Positions 1 to 9,433 are shown, counted from the stretch's first letter. The stretch is 64,000 bases of DNA from DATCHW01 sp036508135 (GCA_036508135.1 DATCHW010000221.1:1-64000), one strand, 5' to 3'. Made by a program: numbers and translations. Notes: generated by a model from the letters alone, not told the origin.

Positions 1-347
1 GCACAAATCAAATCACAAATTTCATTATCTATAAATATTATATACCTGACGGCACAAATCAAATCACAAATTTCATTATCTATAAATATTATATGCCTGA
101 CGGCACAAATCAATCATCAATAAATATCCCTTTAGGGATAAAATATTTATAACACAAAATTAAAGAACATCCAATATCCCGTCAGGGATAAAATATTTAT
201 AGAGATTTAATATTCATATTTCAATTGTCCCTTTAGGGACAAAATATTTATAATAACACAAAATCAAAAAAAATCTATTGTCCCGTCAGGGACAGAATAT
301 TTATAATAACATAAAATCAAAGAACATCCAATATCCCTTTAGGGATA
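1..347. repeat. Array of seven palindromic REP-like units
   Basis: Five units share a 16-nt inverted repeat, TATCCCTTTAGGGATA or a variant, followed by an A/T tail AATATTTATA. They lie at 125-140, 175-190, 226-241, 279-294 and 332-347. Two more units in the opposite orientation (30-56 and 81-107) sit in a perfect-register 51-bp tandem repeat (1-51, 52-102). The stem varies as TATCCC/GGGATA, TGTCCC/GGGACA and TGTGCC/GGCATA, so changes are largely compensated on the other arm. The array probably continues beyond the left edge. Function is unknown; hairpins at a transcript 3' end or a mobile REP-like element are both possible. Confidence 0.85.
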
Positions 348-586
348 AAATATTTAGTTCAGCATCACGCATACGATATTTTAAAATCTTTTCGACTAAA
401 GGTAAGAAAAATCAACGAATTAAATAATAGTGCAAAGGGACGAAAAAGGAACTAATCCTAATGGATTAGCTTGAGAATAGATACTTTCATTAATTCATTA
501 TATAGAATTAATTAATTAGTTTTTCCCTTGTTACGAAGGGAGAACAATTTTATTAATGAAATTCCAATCCTTATTCAGGCTGAAAA
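348..586. other. Gene-free spacer with two small hairpins
   Basis: No plausible coding region is seen. Two perfect short hairpins are visible: CTAATCC/GGATTAG at 452-469 and TCCCTT/AAGGGA at 524-541. The second lies just downstream of the leftward slipin gene but has no T-tract on that strand, so it is not a classical terminator. Confidence 0.5.
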
Positions 587-1495
587 TCAAGATTCTTTTT
601 CTTTTTTTGCACTATCTTTGTTTAAACCCATCGTGAGTGCTGTTAATCCTGCAACTGAACCGAGTTGCATAGTTTCGAGAGCCGTACTGGGTACAATTAC
701 GATTGTCGAGTTATTCTTCAAACCTTCATAAAGCATATTCATAGCTCTTAGATGAAGAGCAGTAGGATTATCGGCATAGGTTTTGGCTGCCTCTCCGAAC
801 TTTTCGGCAACCTGACGTTCCGAATCTCCGAGAATCACCCTCGCCTGACGTTCTCTTTCCGCCTGTGCCTGCATCGACATTGCATCCTCCAAAGACGAGG
901 GAATCAGTACATCTTTAACCTCAACAGAAATAACATTAACACCCCATGGCTCGGTGCGCTCATCTATTATCTTTTGAAGGGCGTTACTAATTTTATCCCT
1001 GCCTTCGAGCATATCCGAAAGCATAGTCTTTCCGATTACATCACGCAGAGCCGTTTGGGAAGCCCAGCTTATACCGCTTTGATAGTCGGCTATATCCATT
1101 GCTGCTTTCCTGGGGTCTAAAACTTTCCAGAATAACACTGCATTTACATCCACCGGAACTGTATCCTTGGTGAGAGTTTTTTCTGCCTGGAAAGAAGTGG
1201 TTATAACACGGGTATCAATCCAGTAAGGAATAGTGTCGATGACCGGAATAATGAAAAACAATCCCGGACCTTTAAGCGAACGAAAATGACCCAACCGCAA
1301 TACCACCACTCTTTCCCATTGATTTGCAACTTTAATTGCATTAGAAACAACGATCGCAACAAAAAAAGTAATAATTGCGATAATCAACGAGATTTCATTG
1401 CGGGATGAAATACTATAAAATGTATATGCTAATAATATACCGATGACAAGAATTAAGAAGAAAATTAATGCTGCAAAAGAGCTTCCTTTTCTCAT
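587..1495 (-). CDS. Slipin-type SPFH/band 7 membrane protein
   Basis: Membrane-anchored scaffold protein of the stomatin/prohibitin (SPFH) superfamily, thought to organise membrane microdomains and often associated with membrane proteases. Two hydrophobic segments occupy about residues 8-27 and 34-53, followed by the SPFH domain (about 55-235) with the typical RLGHF and GPGLFF..P signatures, then a charged coiled-coil stretch with QAQAERERQAR and a hydrophobic tail region. Length 302 aa is slightly longer than usual slipins. An AGGAG ribosome site (1505-1509) sits before the ATG and fixes the start. The NfeD partner often found beside slipins is absent here. Confidence 0.9.
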   Translation of the reverse strand: MRKGSSFAALIFFLILVIGILLAYTFYSISSRNEISLIIAIITFFVAIVVSNAIKVANQWERVVVLRLGHFRSLKGPGLFFIIPVIDTIPYWIDTRVITTSFQAEKTLTKDTVPVDVNAVLFWKVLDPRKAAMDIADYQSGISWASQTALRDVIGKTMLSDMLEGRDKISNALQKIIDERTEPWGVNVISVEVKDVLIPSSLEDAMSMQAQAERERQARVILGDSERQVAEKFGEAAKTYADNPTALHLRAMNMLYEGLKNNSTIVIVPSTALETMQLGSVAGLTALTMGLNKDSAKKEKES

Positions 1496-1617
1496 TTTGA
1501 ATTCTCCTAGAAATAAATTAAGAAATACGGAATTTTTTAATAATATAGTAAAATATTTAATTAATAATGAATTAAAAGGATTGGTCTTTTGGCATGATTT
1601 GCAATAAAACTTAAAAA

Positions 1618-2397
1618 TTATTTTGTCCTTACATAAACGTGTTTGATTCTTCCCTTTCCAACTTCTCTTTCATCAATCTCAAAACGACCAAAACTTTTAA
1701 TTAGCGGAACAAGTTTAATGTAACCATAATTTCTCGGGTCGAAGTTCGGCTGTTTTTTTAAAAGCAGGTTGCCAAGTTCACCAAGAAAAGTCCATCCGTT
1801 TTCGTCTGCAATATCGTTAATACTTCCTGCTATGAGTTCAAAAAGTTCTTTATCCGCCTTAAGTATCGCCTTTGAAGAAGCTGAGTCTGATTTCCTTTTG
1901 TCAACCCTTTTATCTTTCGATTTAGTCTCAGACTTATCTTCTTTAATATCCTCTTGCTTTGATAAAATTTCCAGATAAATAAATTTATCACAGGAAGAAA
2001 TAAAAGGTCGCGGGGTTTTTTTCTCGCCAAAGCCAAAAACTTTCATACCTGCTTCCCTTAACCTGATCGCAAGTTTAGTAAAATCACTGTCACTCGAAAC
2101 GATACAAAATCCGTCCACTCTGCCCGAATACAAAATATCCATAGCATCTATTATCATTGCAGAATCGGTTGAATTTTTTCCCGTTGTGTAACTGTACTGC
2201 TGAATAGGTGTAATCGCATTTTCAAGCAAAACTGTTTTCCAGCCTGAAACAGTGGGTTTTGTCCAGTCGGCATAAATCCTTTTAAAAGTGGGAACTCCAT
2301 ACTTTGCAATCTCTTCCAGCATTTTTTTAACATTCGAGTAAGGAACATTGTCGGCATCTATTAAAACAGCCAATCTTAAATCATTTTTAATATCCAT
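1618..2397 (-). CDS. NYN-domain (LabA/DUF88) protein with OST-HTH domain
   Basis: Residues about 8-145 form a NYN/PIN-like ribonuclease fold: an early LIDADN motif, NSTDSAMIIDAMD and SSDSDF carry the conserved acidic residues expected to bind metal. A charged lysine-rich linker (about 150-175) leads to an OST-HTH/LOTUS-type domain (about 180-255), a predicted RNA-binding module. The arrangement is common in bacteria; the likely role is RNA cleavage or RNA-protein regulation in the cytoplasm, but no substrate can be named. Its upstream region resembles that of the neighbouring slipin gene. Confidence 0.88.
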   Translation of the reverse strand: MDIKNDLRLAVLIDADNVPYSNVKKMLEEIAKYGVPTFKRIYADWTKPTVSGWKTVLLENAITPIQQYSYTTGKNSTDSAMIIDAMDILYSGRVDGFCIVSSDSDFTKLAIRLREAGMKVFGFGEKKTPRPFISSCDKFIYLEILSKQEDIKEDKSETKSKDKRVDKRKSDSASSKAILKADKELFELIAGSINDIADENGWTFLGELGNLLLKKQPNFDPRNYGYIKLVPLIKSFGRFEIDEREVGKGRIKHVYVRTK

Positions 2398-2608
2398 AAT
2401 ATTTTAAAATTATTATTTTATACATCATTTCCAAATTGAATTTGGGAACATACGGAAATATAGTAAAATATTTAATAAAATATGAATTAAAAGAATTAGT
2501 CTTCCGACATAATTTATCACAAAATATTTAATGCTTTTTTCTGATTATCTGCCCTGAAATTATATTTCAATTAAATTAACCACAAAAAACCAAATTATAA
2601 TCTTAAAA

Positions 2609-4225
2609 TTAATTGTTTTCTTTGAGAGGTATTTGCAGATATGTACCTTTTGGATAACCGAGATATATAAGGTTTCTGGCTTTTTTTAAAACCGGTAACA
2701 CAAATGGATTGGTGCGTAAAAAATAATCCCCGTATCTTGTATCGAGATTCGTAATTACTATTCTTATTTTATTTCCTGTTGAAAATATATGCCCAATTGC
2801 ATTTCCTTCAATATCTGCCTCCCTGATTTTACCGGGAGTATTTTTCCGGTCAGTATAATTTATGCTACTTACGAATTTTGTAACTCCGTCTGTGCAAACT
2901 TCCCATATCTGGAAATTAAACTGGCATACATCGGCATCGGAAGAATATACAAGGTGTAAATCAGGAATTCCAAGCATATTATAATTGAATTCAAGAGATT
3001 CCGAATCGAAATATATTTCATTCTTTAAAAACTTTTTTGTAAAATTATCACCCGTAAACTCGAAGTTCACTGCTTCATTCATTGTCAGTGTACTGTCCAG
3101 GACTTTGTTTTCTAAAACTACTGATTCTTTACCTTTATCGTAAGGTTGTTCTGATAACTTATTCTGCGGATGGAAATAAAAGTTTAAAGGGGTTGTCGTT
3201 TGAAAAGGGGATATCCCTGAATTATACTGATAATATGACCAGGCTGTATTGATGACAGGTACAGAGCTGTATGCGAAAACATATTTTGGAAAATCGTATT
3301 GTGTCCCGGTATTTAAAATATATTTGTTCAGCCATTCCGTTATGCTTTCATTATGATATTTATCCTCTCCGTCGAAAAATGCAGAACCGTGACCCATTAC
3401 AGTTCCAAAGTATAAATTATAATCGTTTTTAAAATCGGGACTTGATTTGATCAATCCGTTTGCATTAAAAAAATTGTCATCCCATGAATTTGAGAAATAA
3501 GATGGAACGGTATTATTACTTACTTCTTTTGTAAAATCACGGTTTTCGGGTAAATATAGTTTGATGCTGTCCCATTTGTCTTTCTTATTTGAGAGTATCC
3601 AGTTCCTGTATGTTTTTATTGCCGGACTATATCTGACAATATTGTTTTCATAACTAAGTGACCAGAGAAGGGACATTTTTATGCAGCCGTTATCAATCCA
3701 GTTGGAAGCAAATTCGGAAGATGTGAGGTCCGCAACGATGCATTTCACATCCAGCCCGTAACAGCAAGCCATAAAAGGAATTATCCCGCCCTGCGAAGCG
3801 CCTGTAATAGCAATATTATTTCCGTCAATGTTCTCATCCTCTTTTAGTTTAGCAATTATCTCCATCAGGTCATACATTTCAGTGCGGCTGATTAGATTCG
3901 AATATCCTCCGGAATTACCCTGTCCCCGCATGGAATAAGTGAATGTGTATATTCCATTCCCGGCAAATAATTCGGCAGAAGGAATTATATCTTCTTTGGA
4001 TTTTCCAAAACCATGACAATAAACTATGCAGGGAAAGCCATTATCAGGTTTTTGCATTTCAGGGGTGAATGATGTACAATCTATTTGTGTACCATCGTTT
4101 AGGATAATCTTGAAATCATTTTTTATTATATCATAAGGTAATGCATAATTTACGTTGAATGCTAAGATAACAGCAATAAGCAGGAATTTTTGTTTAATCA
4201 AAATATTTTTTAGAAATATCATCAT
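2609..4225 (-). CDS. Secreted alpha/beta hydrolase, X-Pro peptidase/CocE-like
   Basis: A 538-aa exported protein with an N-terminal signal segment (about residues 8-30). The catalytic domain shows an oxyanion-loop region (YCHGFGKSKED), the nucleophile elbow GASQGG and later aspartate/histidine candidates (SWDD, MGHGSAF). The C-terminal third is beta-rich and resembles the jelly-roll domain of X-Pro dipeptidyl-peptidase/CocE esterases. It probably cleaves peptides or esters in the periplasm or outside the cell; substrate unknown. It stands alone between NYN and M14 genes. Confidence 0.75.
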   Translation of the reverse strand: MMIFLKNILIKQKFLLIAVILAFNVNYALPYDIIKNDFKIILNDGTQIDCTSFTPEMQKPDNGFPCIVYCHGFGKSKEDIIPSAELFAGNGIYTFTYSMRGQGNSGGYSNLISRTEMYDLMEIIAKLKEDENIDGNNIAITGASQGGIIPFMACCYGLDVKCIVADLTSSEFASNWIDNGCIKMSLLWSLSYENNIVRYSPAIKTYRNWILSNKKDKWDSIKLYLPENRDFTKEVSNNTVPSYFSNSWDDNFFNANGLIKSSPDFKNDYNLYFGTVMGHGSAFFDGEDKYHNESITEWLNKYILNTGTQYDFPKYVFAYSSVPVINTAWSYYQYNSGISPFQTTTPLNFYFHPQNKLSEQPYDKGKESVVLENKVLDSTLTMNEAVNFEFTGDNFTKKFLKNEIYFDSESLEFNYNMLGIPDLHLVYSSDADVCQFNFQIWEVCTDGVTKFVSSINYTDRKNTPGKIREADIEGNAIGHIFSTGNKIRIVITNLDTRYGDYFLRTNPFVLPVLKKARNLIYLGYPKGTYLQIPLKENN

Positions 4226-4419
4226 AATTAAATTTAATAATTTACTTGGGAGCTAACAATGTATTTATGAGGTTTCCGGATAAATGATTTTATGAAATTA
4301 ATTAAATGAAAAAATTTTTTCTTTCATTCTTTTTTTTGTTTTTTTATTTAATTATAATGTGAATTAGTTTTATGAATTATTCCTGAACTTTTTATGATTA
4401 AATTTTCATTATTCTATTG

Positions 4420-5199
4420 ATGAGATATTTGTTGATATCATTTTTCTTTATGCCGGTTCCATTTCTTATTGCGCAGGATTATCCGAAGGAAAAAAATCAT
4501 TTTGTTATAGATTATCTCCTTGGTGAAAAAGAAGAATACGAGACACCCTGTTATATATTGAGAAGCGATAAAGAATATCCGAAGGTTGTCATTGATGCCT
4601 GCATACATGGTGATGAAATCGCAGGTTCTATAGCCTGTGACTCGGTTATGAAGTATATTGATATATTTAAAGGTACTGTTGTATTTATCCCTAAGGTTAA
4701 TATTAAAGCTTATAATACTTCTGTGAGAGAAGTGAATGTTGACTTAAATCAGGTTTTTCCGGGGAATAAGGAAAGTGCATTGTACGAAGACAGACTGGCT
4801 TTCGATTTTATGAAACTGATAGAAGAGCTTGAACCGGATTTAGTTATAAATCTTCACGAAGCCTGGACAAGATTCAATGAAAAATTGTATCAAAAGCAAA
4901 GAGATAAATCTTTCGGACAGACAATAATAACAAATAAGGACTCATTTCCTGTATTCTTAACTAATACTTTGGAAAAAATTAATTCGGAAATTAAGAACAG
5001 GGAAAATATATTCAGGATACAGTATTTCCCTTACAAGCCAAATCATTCTATGGATAACATAATAGAAAAATTAAAAGTACAATCTTATACAGTTGAAACT
5101 TTAAGAACATTACCTATCGAGGAAAGAGTCAGTTATCAGATAACCTGCATCCTTGCATTCCTCGAAGCAGCAGGAATACAGTTCACATTTTATAAATAG
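4420..5199 (+). CDS. Secreted M14-family zinc carboxypeptidase/deacylase-like protein
   Basis: About 259 aa with an N-terminal signal sequence ending near IAQ. The HGDE motif supplies the first zinc His and Glu, INLHEAW the third zinc ligand, and the glutamate in VETLRT is the likely catalytic base, as in the succinylglutamate desuccinylase/aspartoacylase branch of family M14. It should remove a terminal amino acid or acyl group from a peptide or amino acid in the periplasm. The ATG at 4420 is preferred over the in-frame TTG at 4417. Confidence 0.78.
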   Translation: MRYLLISFFFMPVPFLIAQDYPKEKNHFVIDYLLGEKEEYETPCYILRSDKEYPKVVIDACIHGDEIAGSIACDSVMKYIDIFKGTVVFIPKVNIKAYNTSVREVNVDLNQVFPGNKESALYEDRLAFDFMKLIEELEPDLVINLHEAWTRFNEKLYQKQRDKSFGQTIITNKDSFPVFLTNTLEKINSEIKNRENIFRIQYFPYKPNHSMDNIIEKLKVQSYTVETLRTLPIEERVSYQITCILAFLEAAGIQFTFYK

Positions 5200-5414
5200 A
5201 TTTGTATTTTCTGAATCCCGCTCCTTGAATTTATTTGTCTAATCAATTTCGATTCGGATTAAATCCATCTTCAATTTTCTTTATAGTTGTTAATAAATAC
5301 ACTTAATTTCTCAAAATATTTTAATAAATTCATTTTATTAATAAACCATAAGTTAATTGTTGTATAAATCGGTGTACAAATTGTTTTTATTTCAACTTTT
5401 TAAATAAAATAAAA

Positions 5415-5810
5415 ATGTCGACTCAATCTTCTCCTTCAGTTTTTTCAAGATGGCTTAGTGTTCTGTTCAATTATAAGAAACATTCCGGAAGCTGGGCTTG
5501 GATTCTTCACAGGATAACAGGTCTGGGGCTTACATTCTATATCTTACTGCATATTGTTGCGCTGACAGGATTGCTAAAAGGCGAAGCTGCATTTAATGCA
5601 GAAATGAAACTTTTCAGTTCTCCATTTTTCCTCTTTGGTGAGTGGCTTCTTGGGACACTGGTTGTATTTCACGCTGTAAACGGTATCAGGATCGTGCTTG
5701 TTGATTTAGGAAATGGTGCAAAATATCATAAACAGATTCTTAAATTTGTTTATGTTCTTTCCTTTATTTTTATTGCCGGTATGGGCTACCTTATTTTCTC
5801 GCACATTTAA
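5415..5810 (+). CDS. sdhC: Succinate dehydrogenase cytochrome b subunit
   Basis: Membrane anchor of complex II (131 aa). Three transmembrane helices are visible; RITGLGLTFYILLHI holds the conserved heme b/quinone-site pattern with a histidine, and FHAVNGIRIVLVD is the typical second signature. It anchors SdhAB and passes electrons from succinate to quinone. First gene of the sdh cluster, 26 nt before the second anchor subunit. Confidence 0.93.
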   Translation: MSTQSSPSVFSRWLSVLFNYKKHSGSWAWILHRITGLGLTFYILLHIVALTGLLKGEAAFNAEMKLFSSPFFLFGEWLLGTLVVFHAVNGIRIVLVDLGNGAKYHKQILKFVYVLSFIFIAGMGYLIFSHI

Positions 5811-5836
5811 TATAGAAAATTGAATTATAATAGAAA

Positions 5837-6199
5837 ATGAATACAAATACATTTAAATTTTACGGCTCCGGAAATTCCGGTGCAAAAAACTGGTACATTC
5901 AACGCATATCGGGGATCGTGCTCGTTGTGGTTCTTATAGGACATTATATACTTATGCATGCAACGCCTGAAAGCGGACATACATATCAGGCAGTTATGGA
6001 GCGACTTCATCAGCCGATATGGAAGATAATAGACCTCACTTTTATTACACTCGGTTTATGGCACGGATTGAACGGAACCTGGAACGTGATTCGTGATTTT
6101 ACTTTGAAGCAGTGGGTTGTTACGACATTGTACACTATTCTGATTGTTATCGCATTAGCATTCTGGTTCCTCGGAGTAAATACAATTTTATCCTTTTAA
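5837..6199 (+). CDS. sdhD: Succinate dehydrogenase membrane anchor subunit
   Basis: Second small integral membrane subunit of complex II (120 aa). RISGIVLVVVLIGHYILMH has the helix-I pattern with a histidine, and LWHGLNGTWNVIRDF is the characteristic helix-II signature. With SdhC it forms the heme/quinone site. The reading frame is intact; an unrelated GxxExxY gene follows before sdhA. Confidence 0.9.
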   Translation: MNTNTFKFYGSGNSGAKNWYIQRISGIVLVVVLIGHYILMHATPESGHTYQAVMERLHQPIWKIIDLTFITLGLWHGLNGTWNVIRDFTLKQWVVTTLYTILIVIALAFWFLGVNTILSF

Positions 6200-6218
6200 A
6201 TTCACAATTAAAAAATTT

Positions 6219-6244
6219 CACGAAGACCACGAAGATTAAAGAAG
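6219..6244 (+). repeat. CACGAAG inverted repeat, left arm
   Basis: CACGAAG-AC-CACGAAG-ATTAAA-GAAG lies 3 nt before the start codon of the GxxExxY gene. Its imperfect inverted counterpart, CTTC-ATTTA-CTTCGTG-AA-CTTCGTG, occurs at 6680-6704 and again at 6847-6871 after the gene. The arms could bound a mobile cassette or pair in the transcript. Confidence 0.7.
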
Positions 6245-6247
6245 AAA

Positions 6248-6619
6248 ATGGAATTCGATACTATATCAAATAAGATAATTGATGCAGCAATCGAGGTGCA
6301 TAGACATTTGGGTCCTGGTTTACTTGAATCTGCTTATGAAGAATGTCTTTCGTTTGAGTTAAAAGAGCTCGGTATAAAATTTGAAAGACAAAAACCATTA
6401 CCTGTTATTTATAAAACAATAAAACTTGAGATAGGTTACAGAATAGATTTATTAGTTGAAAATTATATAGTGGTCGAACTTAAAACTGTTGATAAATTGA
6501 ACAAAGTCTTTGAAGCACAAATTTTATCCTATATGAAATTTTCCGGAACGAAAATAGGTTTATTAATAAATTTTAGAGAAGTTCTGTTAAAAGATGGTAT
6601 TAAAAGATTTGTTCTTTGA
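6248..6619 (+). CDS. GxxExxY protein (PD-(D/E)XK superfamily, rRNA-IVS-like family)
   Basis: A 123-aa member of the GxxExxY family. It has the naming motif (GPGLLESAYEECL) and a PD-(D/E)XK-like core: RIDLLV followed by IVVELKT with E-x-K. The biochemical role is unknown; relatives occur within 23S rRNA intervening sequences and scattered in genomes, and a nuclease fold suggests DNA or RNA cleavage. Here it interrupts the sdh operon between sdhD and sdhA and is bracketed by inverted CACGAAG repeats, which points to insertion. The 3' end of the gene is duplicated downstream. Confidence 0.9.
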   Translation: MEFDTISNKIIDAAIEVHRHLGPGLLESAYEECLSFELKELGIKFERQKPLPVIYKTIKLEIGYRIDLLVENYIVVELKTVDKLNKVFEAQILSYMKFSGTKIGLLINFREVLLKDGIKRFVL

Positions 6620-6889
6620 TATTTAACTAATTCTATTAATTCATTTGAATTATAAGATGTTAATTAATTTTTTATAATTCTTCATTTACTTCGTGAACTT
6701 CGTGTAGCAATATTAATATTTGTTCTTGAATCACAAATTTTAGGGAAGTTCTTTTGAAAGATGGTACTAAAAGATTAGTTCTTTTATAATTAAATAATTT
6801 TATTAATACATTTGAATTATAAGATGTTAATTAATTTTTTATAATTCTTCATTTACTTCGTGAACTTCGTGTAGCAATATTAATATTTG
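6568..6889 (+). repeat. Two 155-bp direct copies of the GxxExxY gene tail plus 3' flank
   Basis: Positions 6568-6722 and 6735-6889 are near-identical 155-bp copies spaced 167 bp apart. Copy 1 is the last 17 codons of the GxxExxY gene plus its downstream A/T-rich flank and inverted repeat. Copy 2 still encodes a remnant ending NFREVLLKDGTKRLVLL and a stop, with no gene body in front. This is either a tandem duplication of the tail or the relic of a second cassette inserted next to the first. It fills the 310-base gap before sdhA. Confidence 0.88.
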
Positions 6890-6929
6890 GTTCTTTGTTT
6901 AAATAGTGTTAAAAATATAAAATAATAAA

Positions 6930-8675
6930 ATGATACATAAACATGATTTAATTATTGTCGGTGCGGGTCTTGCCGGTTTACGTGCAGCAGTCGAAACATC
7001 CGGATATGCAGATGTCGGAGTTATTTCCAAACTCTTTCCTACACGCTCTCACTCCGGCGCAGCCCAGGGCGGAATTGCTGCTGCTCTTGGTAATGAAGAG
7101 CATGATACAGTCGAATGGCATATCTTCGACTCCGTTAAGGGCAGCGATTATCTCGGAGACCAGGATGCTATCACAATGATGTGCACCGAAGCTCCGGATG
7201 CGGTTTATGAACTCGAGCATCTCGGCGTCCCTTTTAGCAGAACAAAAGAAGGAAAGATCGCGCAAAGGCAATTCGGCGGACATACAAAAGAAGTTATAGA
7301 TGAAAATGGGAACTCGAAAAGAATGCCCGTTCTCAGAGCTTGCTATTCTGCAGATAGAACGGGTCACGTTATTCTCCATACTCTTTACGAGCAATGCGTG
7401 AAGAGAAATGTCCGCTTCTATTCCGAATATTTCATACTTTCATTAATAATTGAAGAGGGGATATGCAGAGGTTTAACGGCGTTCAATCTCCTCGACGGTG
7501 AGATCCACACATTCCACTCTAAGGCAGTTATGTTCGGTACAGGCGGTTATGGCAGGGCTTACAGAGTTACATCAAATGCTTATGCAAATTCGGGTGACGG
7601 AGTTGCAATTGCATTCCGTGCAGGCATTCCGCTTGAAGATATGGAGTTCGTTCAGTTCCATCCGACAGGATTATATCCTCTCGGAATATTGGTTACAGAA
7701 GGTGCACGCGGCGAAGGCGGATACCTGAAAAATAAAGATGGTGAAAGATTTATGAAGAATTATGCCCCGACTGTAATGGAACTTGCACCCAGGGATATGG
7801 TTACGAGAAGCATTCAAACTGAAATCAATGAAGGCAGGGGAATTGATGGGAAAGACTTTGTTAATCTCGATTTGACTCATCTTGGTGCTGCAAAGTTGAA
7901 AGAGCGGCTTCCGGAAATCACGGGATTTGCAAAAACTTATGTGGGTATCGATCCCGTAAAGCAGCCAATTCCGATTCTACCCACTGCACACTATTCGATG
8001 GGTGGAATACCGACAAATTTATACGGAAATGTTCTTGCCGATGAAAAGGGTACAATCGTAAAAGGATTTTTTGCGGCAGGTGAGTGTGCCTGTGTATCGG
8101 TTCACGGAGCTAACCGGCTGGGAACTAATTCTCTCCTTGATGCGGTTGTTCACGGAAGAAGAACGGGAAAGACAATAGTTAAATTCTTGCGTGATGCGGA
8201 ACTGATGCCTATACCGGAAAATGCAGAAGAAAAGGATAGAGCAATGTTTGCTAAACTTTATGCAACCACTTCCGGGGAAAATGCAGATAAAATCCGTGTG
8301 AGACTGAAAGAAGAGATGACGAATAAATGCGGAGTTTTCAGAAATGAAAAAGATTTATTATCGATGCTCGATACGATTCATGAGTTGAAAGAAAAATTTA
8401 AAAACATCAGTATGATGCATAAAGGTGTTGTATTCAACACTGAACTTATGGAAATAATAGAACTCGGCAACCTGCTCGAATTTTCAGATGCTATCGTTAC
8501 AGGTGCACTTGCAAGAAAAGAATGCCGCGGAGCACACTGGAGAGTTGACCATCCTAAGCGTGACGATGAAAACTGGCTTAAGCACACAATCGCATTTAAA
8601 ACGGAAAAAGGAATTGAACTAAAATATAAACCCGTAACAATTTCAAACTATCAACCACAGGAGAGAAAATACTAA
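6930..8675 (+). CDS. sdhA: Succinate dehydrogenase flavoprotein subunit
   Basis: Catalytic flavoprotein of complex II (581 aa), oxidising succinate to fumarate. The N-terminal FAD-binding fold shows GAGLAGLRAA, and RSHSGAAQGGIAA contains the histidine that carries covalent FAD. VQFHPTGLYP and HGANRLGTNSLLDAVVHGRR are family signatures of the FAD/substrate sites. The stop codon shares one base with the sdhB start (TAATG), indicating translational coupling. Separated from sdhCD by the GxxExxY insertion, so it may need its own promoter or read-through. Confidence 0.96.
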   Translation: MIHKHDLIIVGAGLAGLRAAVETSGYADVGVISKLFPTRSHSGAAQGGIAAALGNEEHDTVEWHIFDSVKGSDYLGDQDAITMMCTEAPDAVYELEHLGVPFSRTKEGKIAQRQFGGHTKEVIDENGNSKRMPVLRACYSADRTGHVILHTLYEQCVKRNVRFYSEYFILSLIIEEGICRGLTAFNLLDGEIHTFHSKAVMFGTGGYGRAYRVTSNAYANSGDGVAIAFRAGIPLEDMEFVQFHPTGLYPLGILVTEGARGEGGYLKNKDGERFMKNYAPTVMELAPRDMVTRSIQTEINEGRGIDGKDFVNLDLTHLGAAKLKERLPEITGFAKTYVGIDPVKQPIPILPTAHYSMGGIPTNLYGNVLADEKGTIVKGFFAAGECACVSVHGANRLGTNSLLDAVVHGRRTGKTIVKFLRDAELMPIPENAEEKDRAMFAKLYATTSGENADKIRVRLKEEMTNKCGVFRNEKDLLSMLDTIHELKEKFKNISMMHKGVVFNTELMEIIELGNLLEFSDAIVTGALARKECRGAHWRVDHPKRDDENWLKHTIAFKTEKGIELKYKPVTISNYQPQERKY

Positions 8676-9376
8676 TGAAAGTTACATTATCAATCCAGCG
8701 TTTCGATCCTGAAAAGGATGAAAAACCTTACAGGAAAGATTACACAATAGATGTTGACCCTGCATTCAGGATACTCGATTGCCTCGATAAAGTGAAGTGG
8801 GATATAGACGGAGGACTTGCTTACAGACGCTCCTGCTCACATGGTATCTGCGGCTCGGATGCAATGATGATAAACGGAAAAAATATGCTCGCCTGCCAGG
8901 TGCTTGTTCAGGATTTTAAAAAGAAATTTATAAAAATTGATCCGATTCCTTCGATGCCTATTATAAAAGACCTTGTTGTAGATATGGACAGCTTCTTTGC
9001 AAAATATGAAGTTGTTAAACCTTATCTGATTGCAAAGACCCAGCCTCCCGTGAAGGAAAGATACCAGTCACAGGAAGACAGGGCATTGATTGATGAAGCG
9101 GTGAACTGTATTCTATGCGGTGCATGCTCTGCTTCATGCCCTTCTCTATGGTCAAATGATGCATATCTTGGACCAGCAGCAATGCTGAAAGCATACAGAT
9201 TTGCGTTCGATAGCCGCGATGATGCACAAAATGAAAGACTTGATGTTGTCGATTCACCCGATGGGTTATGGAGATGCCATACAATTTTCAATTGCGTGGA
9301 AGTCTGTCCCAAAGAAATTAATATCACCTGGCATTTATCCCAGTTAAAGAAAAAATGTGCTATGAGGGAACTGTGA
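8675..9376 (+). CDS. sdhB: Succinate dehydrogenase iron-sulfur subunit
   Basis: Iron-sulfur subunit of complex II (233 aa). The N-terminal ferredoxin domain has the 2Fe-2S ligands in RSCSHGICGSDAM and a following cysteine in MLACQ. The C-terminal domain carries CILCGACSASCPS and CHTIFNCVEVCPK for the 4Fe-4S and 3Fe-4S clusters. It relays electrons from SdhA to the membrane subunits. Start overlaps the sdhA stop by 1 nt. Confidence 0.96.
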   Translation: MKVTLSIQRFDPEKDEKPYRKDYTIDVDPAFRILDCLDKVKWDIDGGLAYRRSCSHGICGSDAMMINGKNMLACQVLVQDFKKKFIKIDPIPSMPIIKDLVVDMDSFFAKYEVVKPYLIAKTQPPVKERYQSQEDRALIDEAVNCILCGACSASCPSLWSNDAYLGPAAMLKAYRFAFDSRDDAQNERLDVVDSPDGLWRCHTIFNCVEVCPKEINITWHLSQLKKKCAMREL

Positions 9377-9433
9377 TAAAACTTTTTTTTGTTTCAATTG
9401 TACTTATAAATTTAATTCGAAAAATCTAAATAT

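Noticed and set aside
1..347. Possible CRISPR array
   Set aside because: The 51-bp direct repeat has no spacers, the other units are palindromes with variable sequence and orientation, and no cas gene is present in the window.
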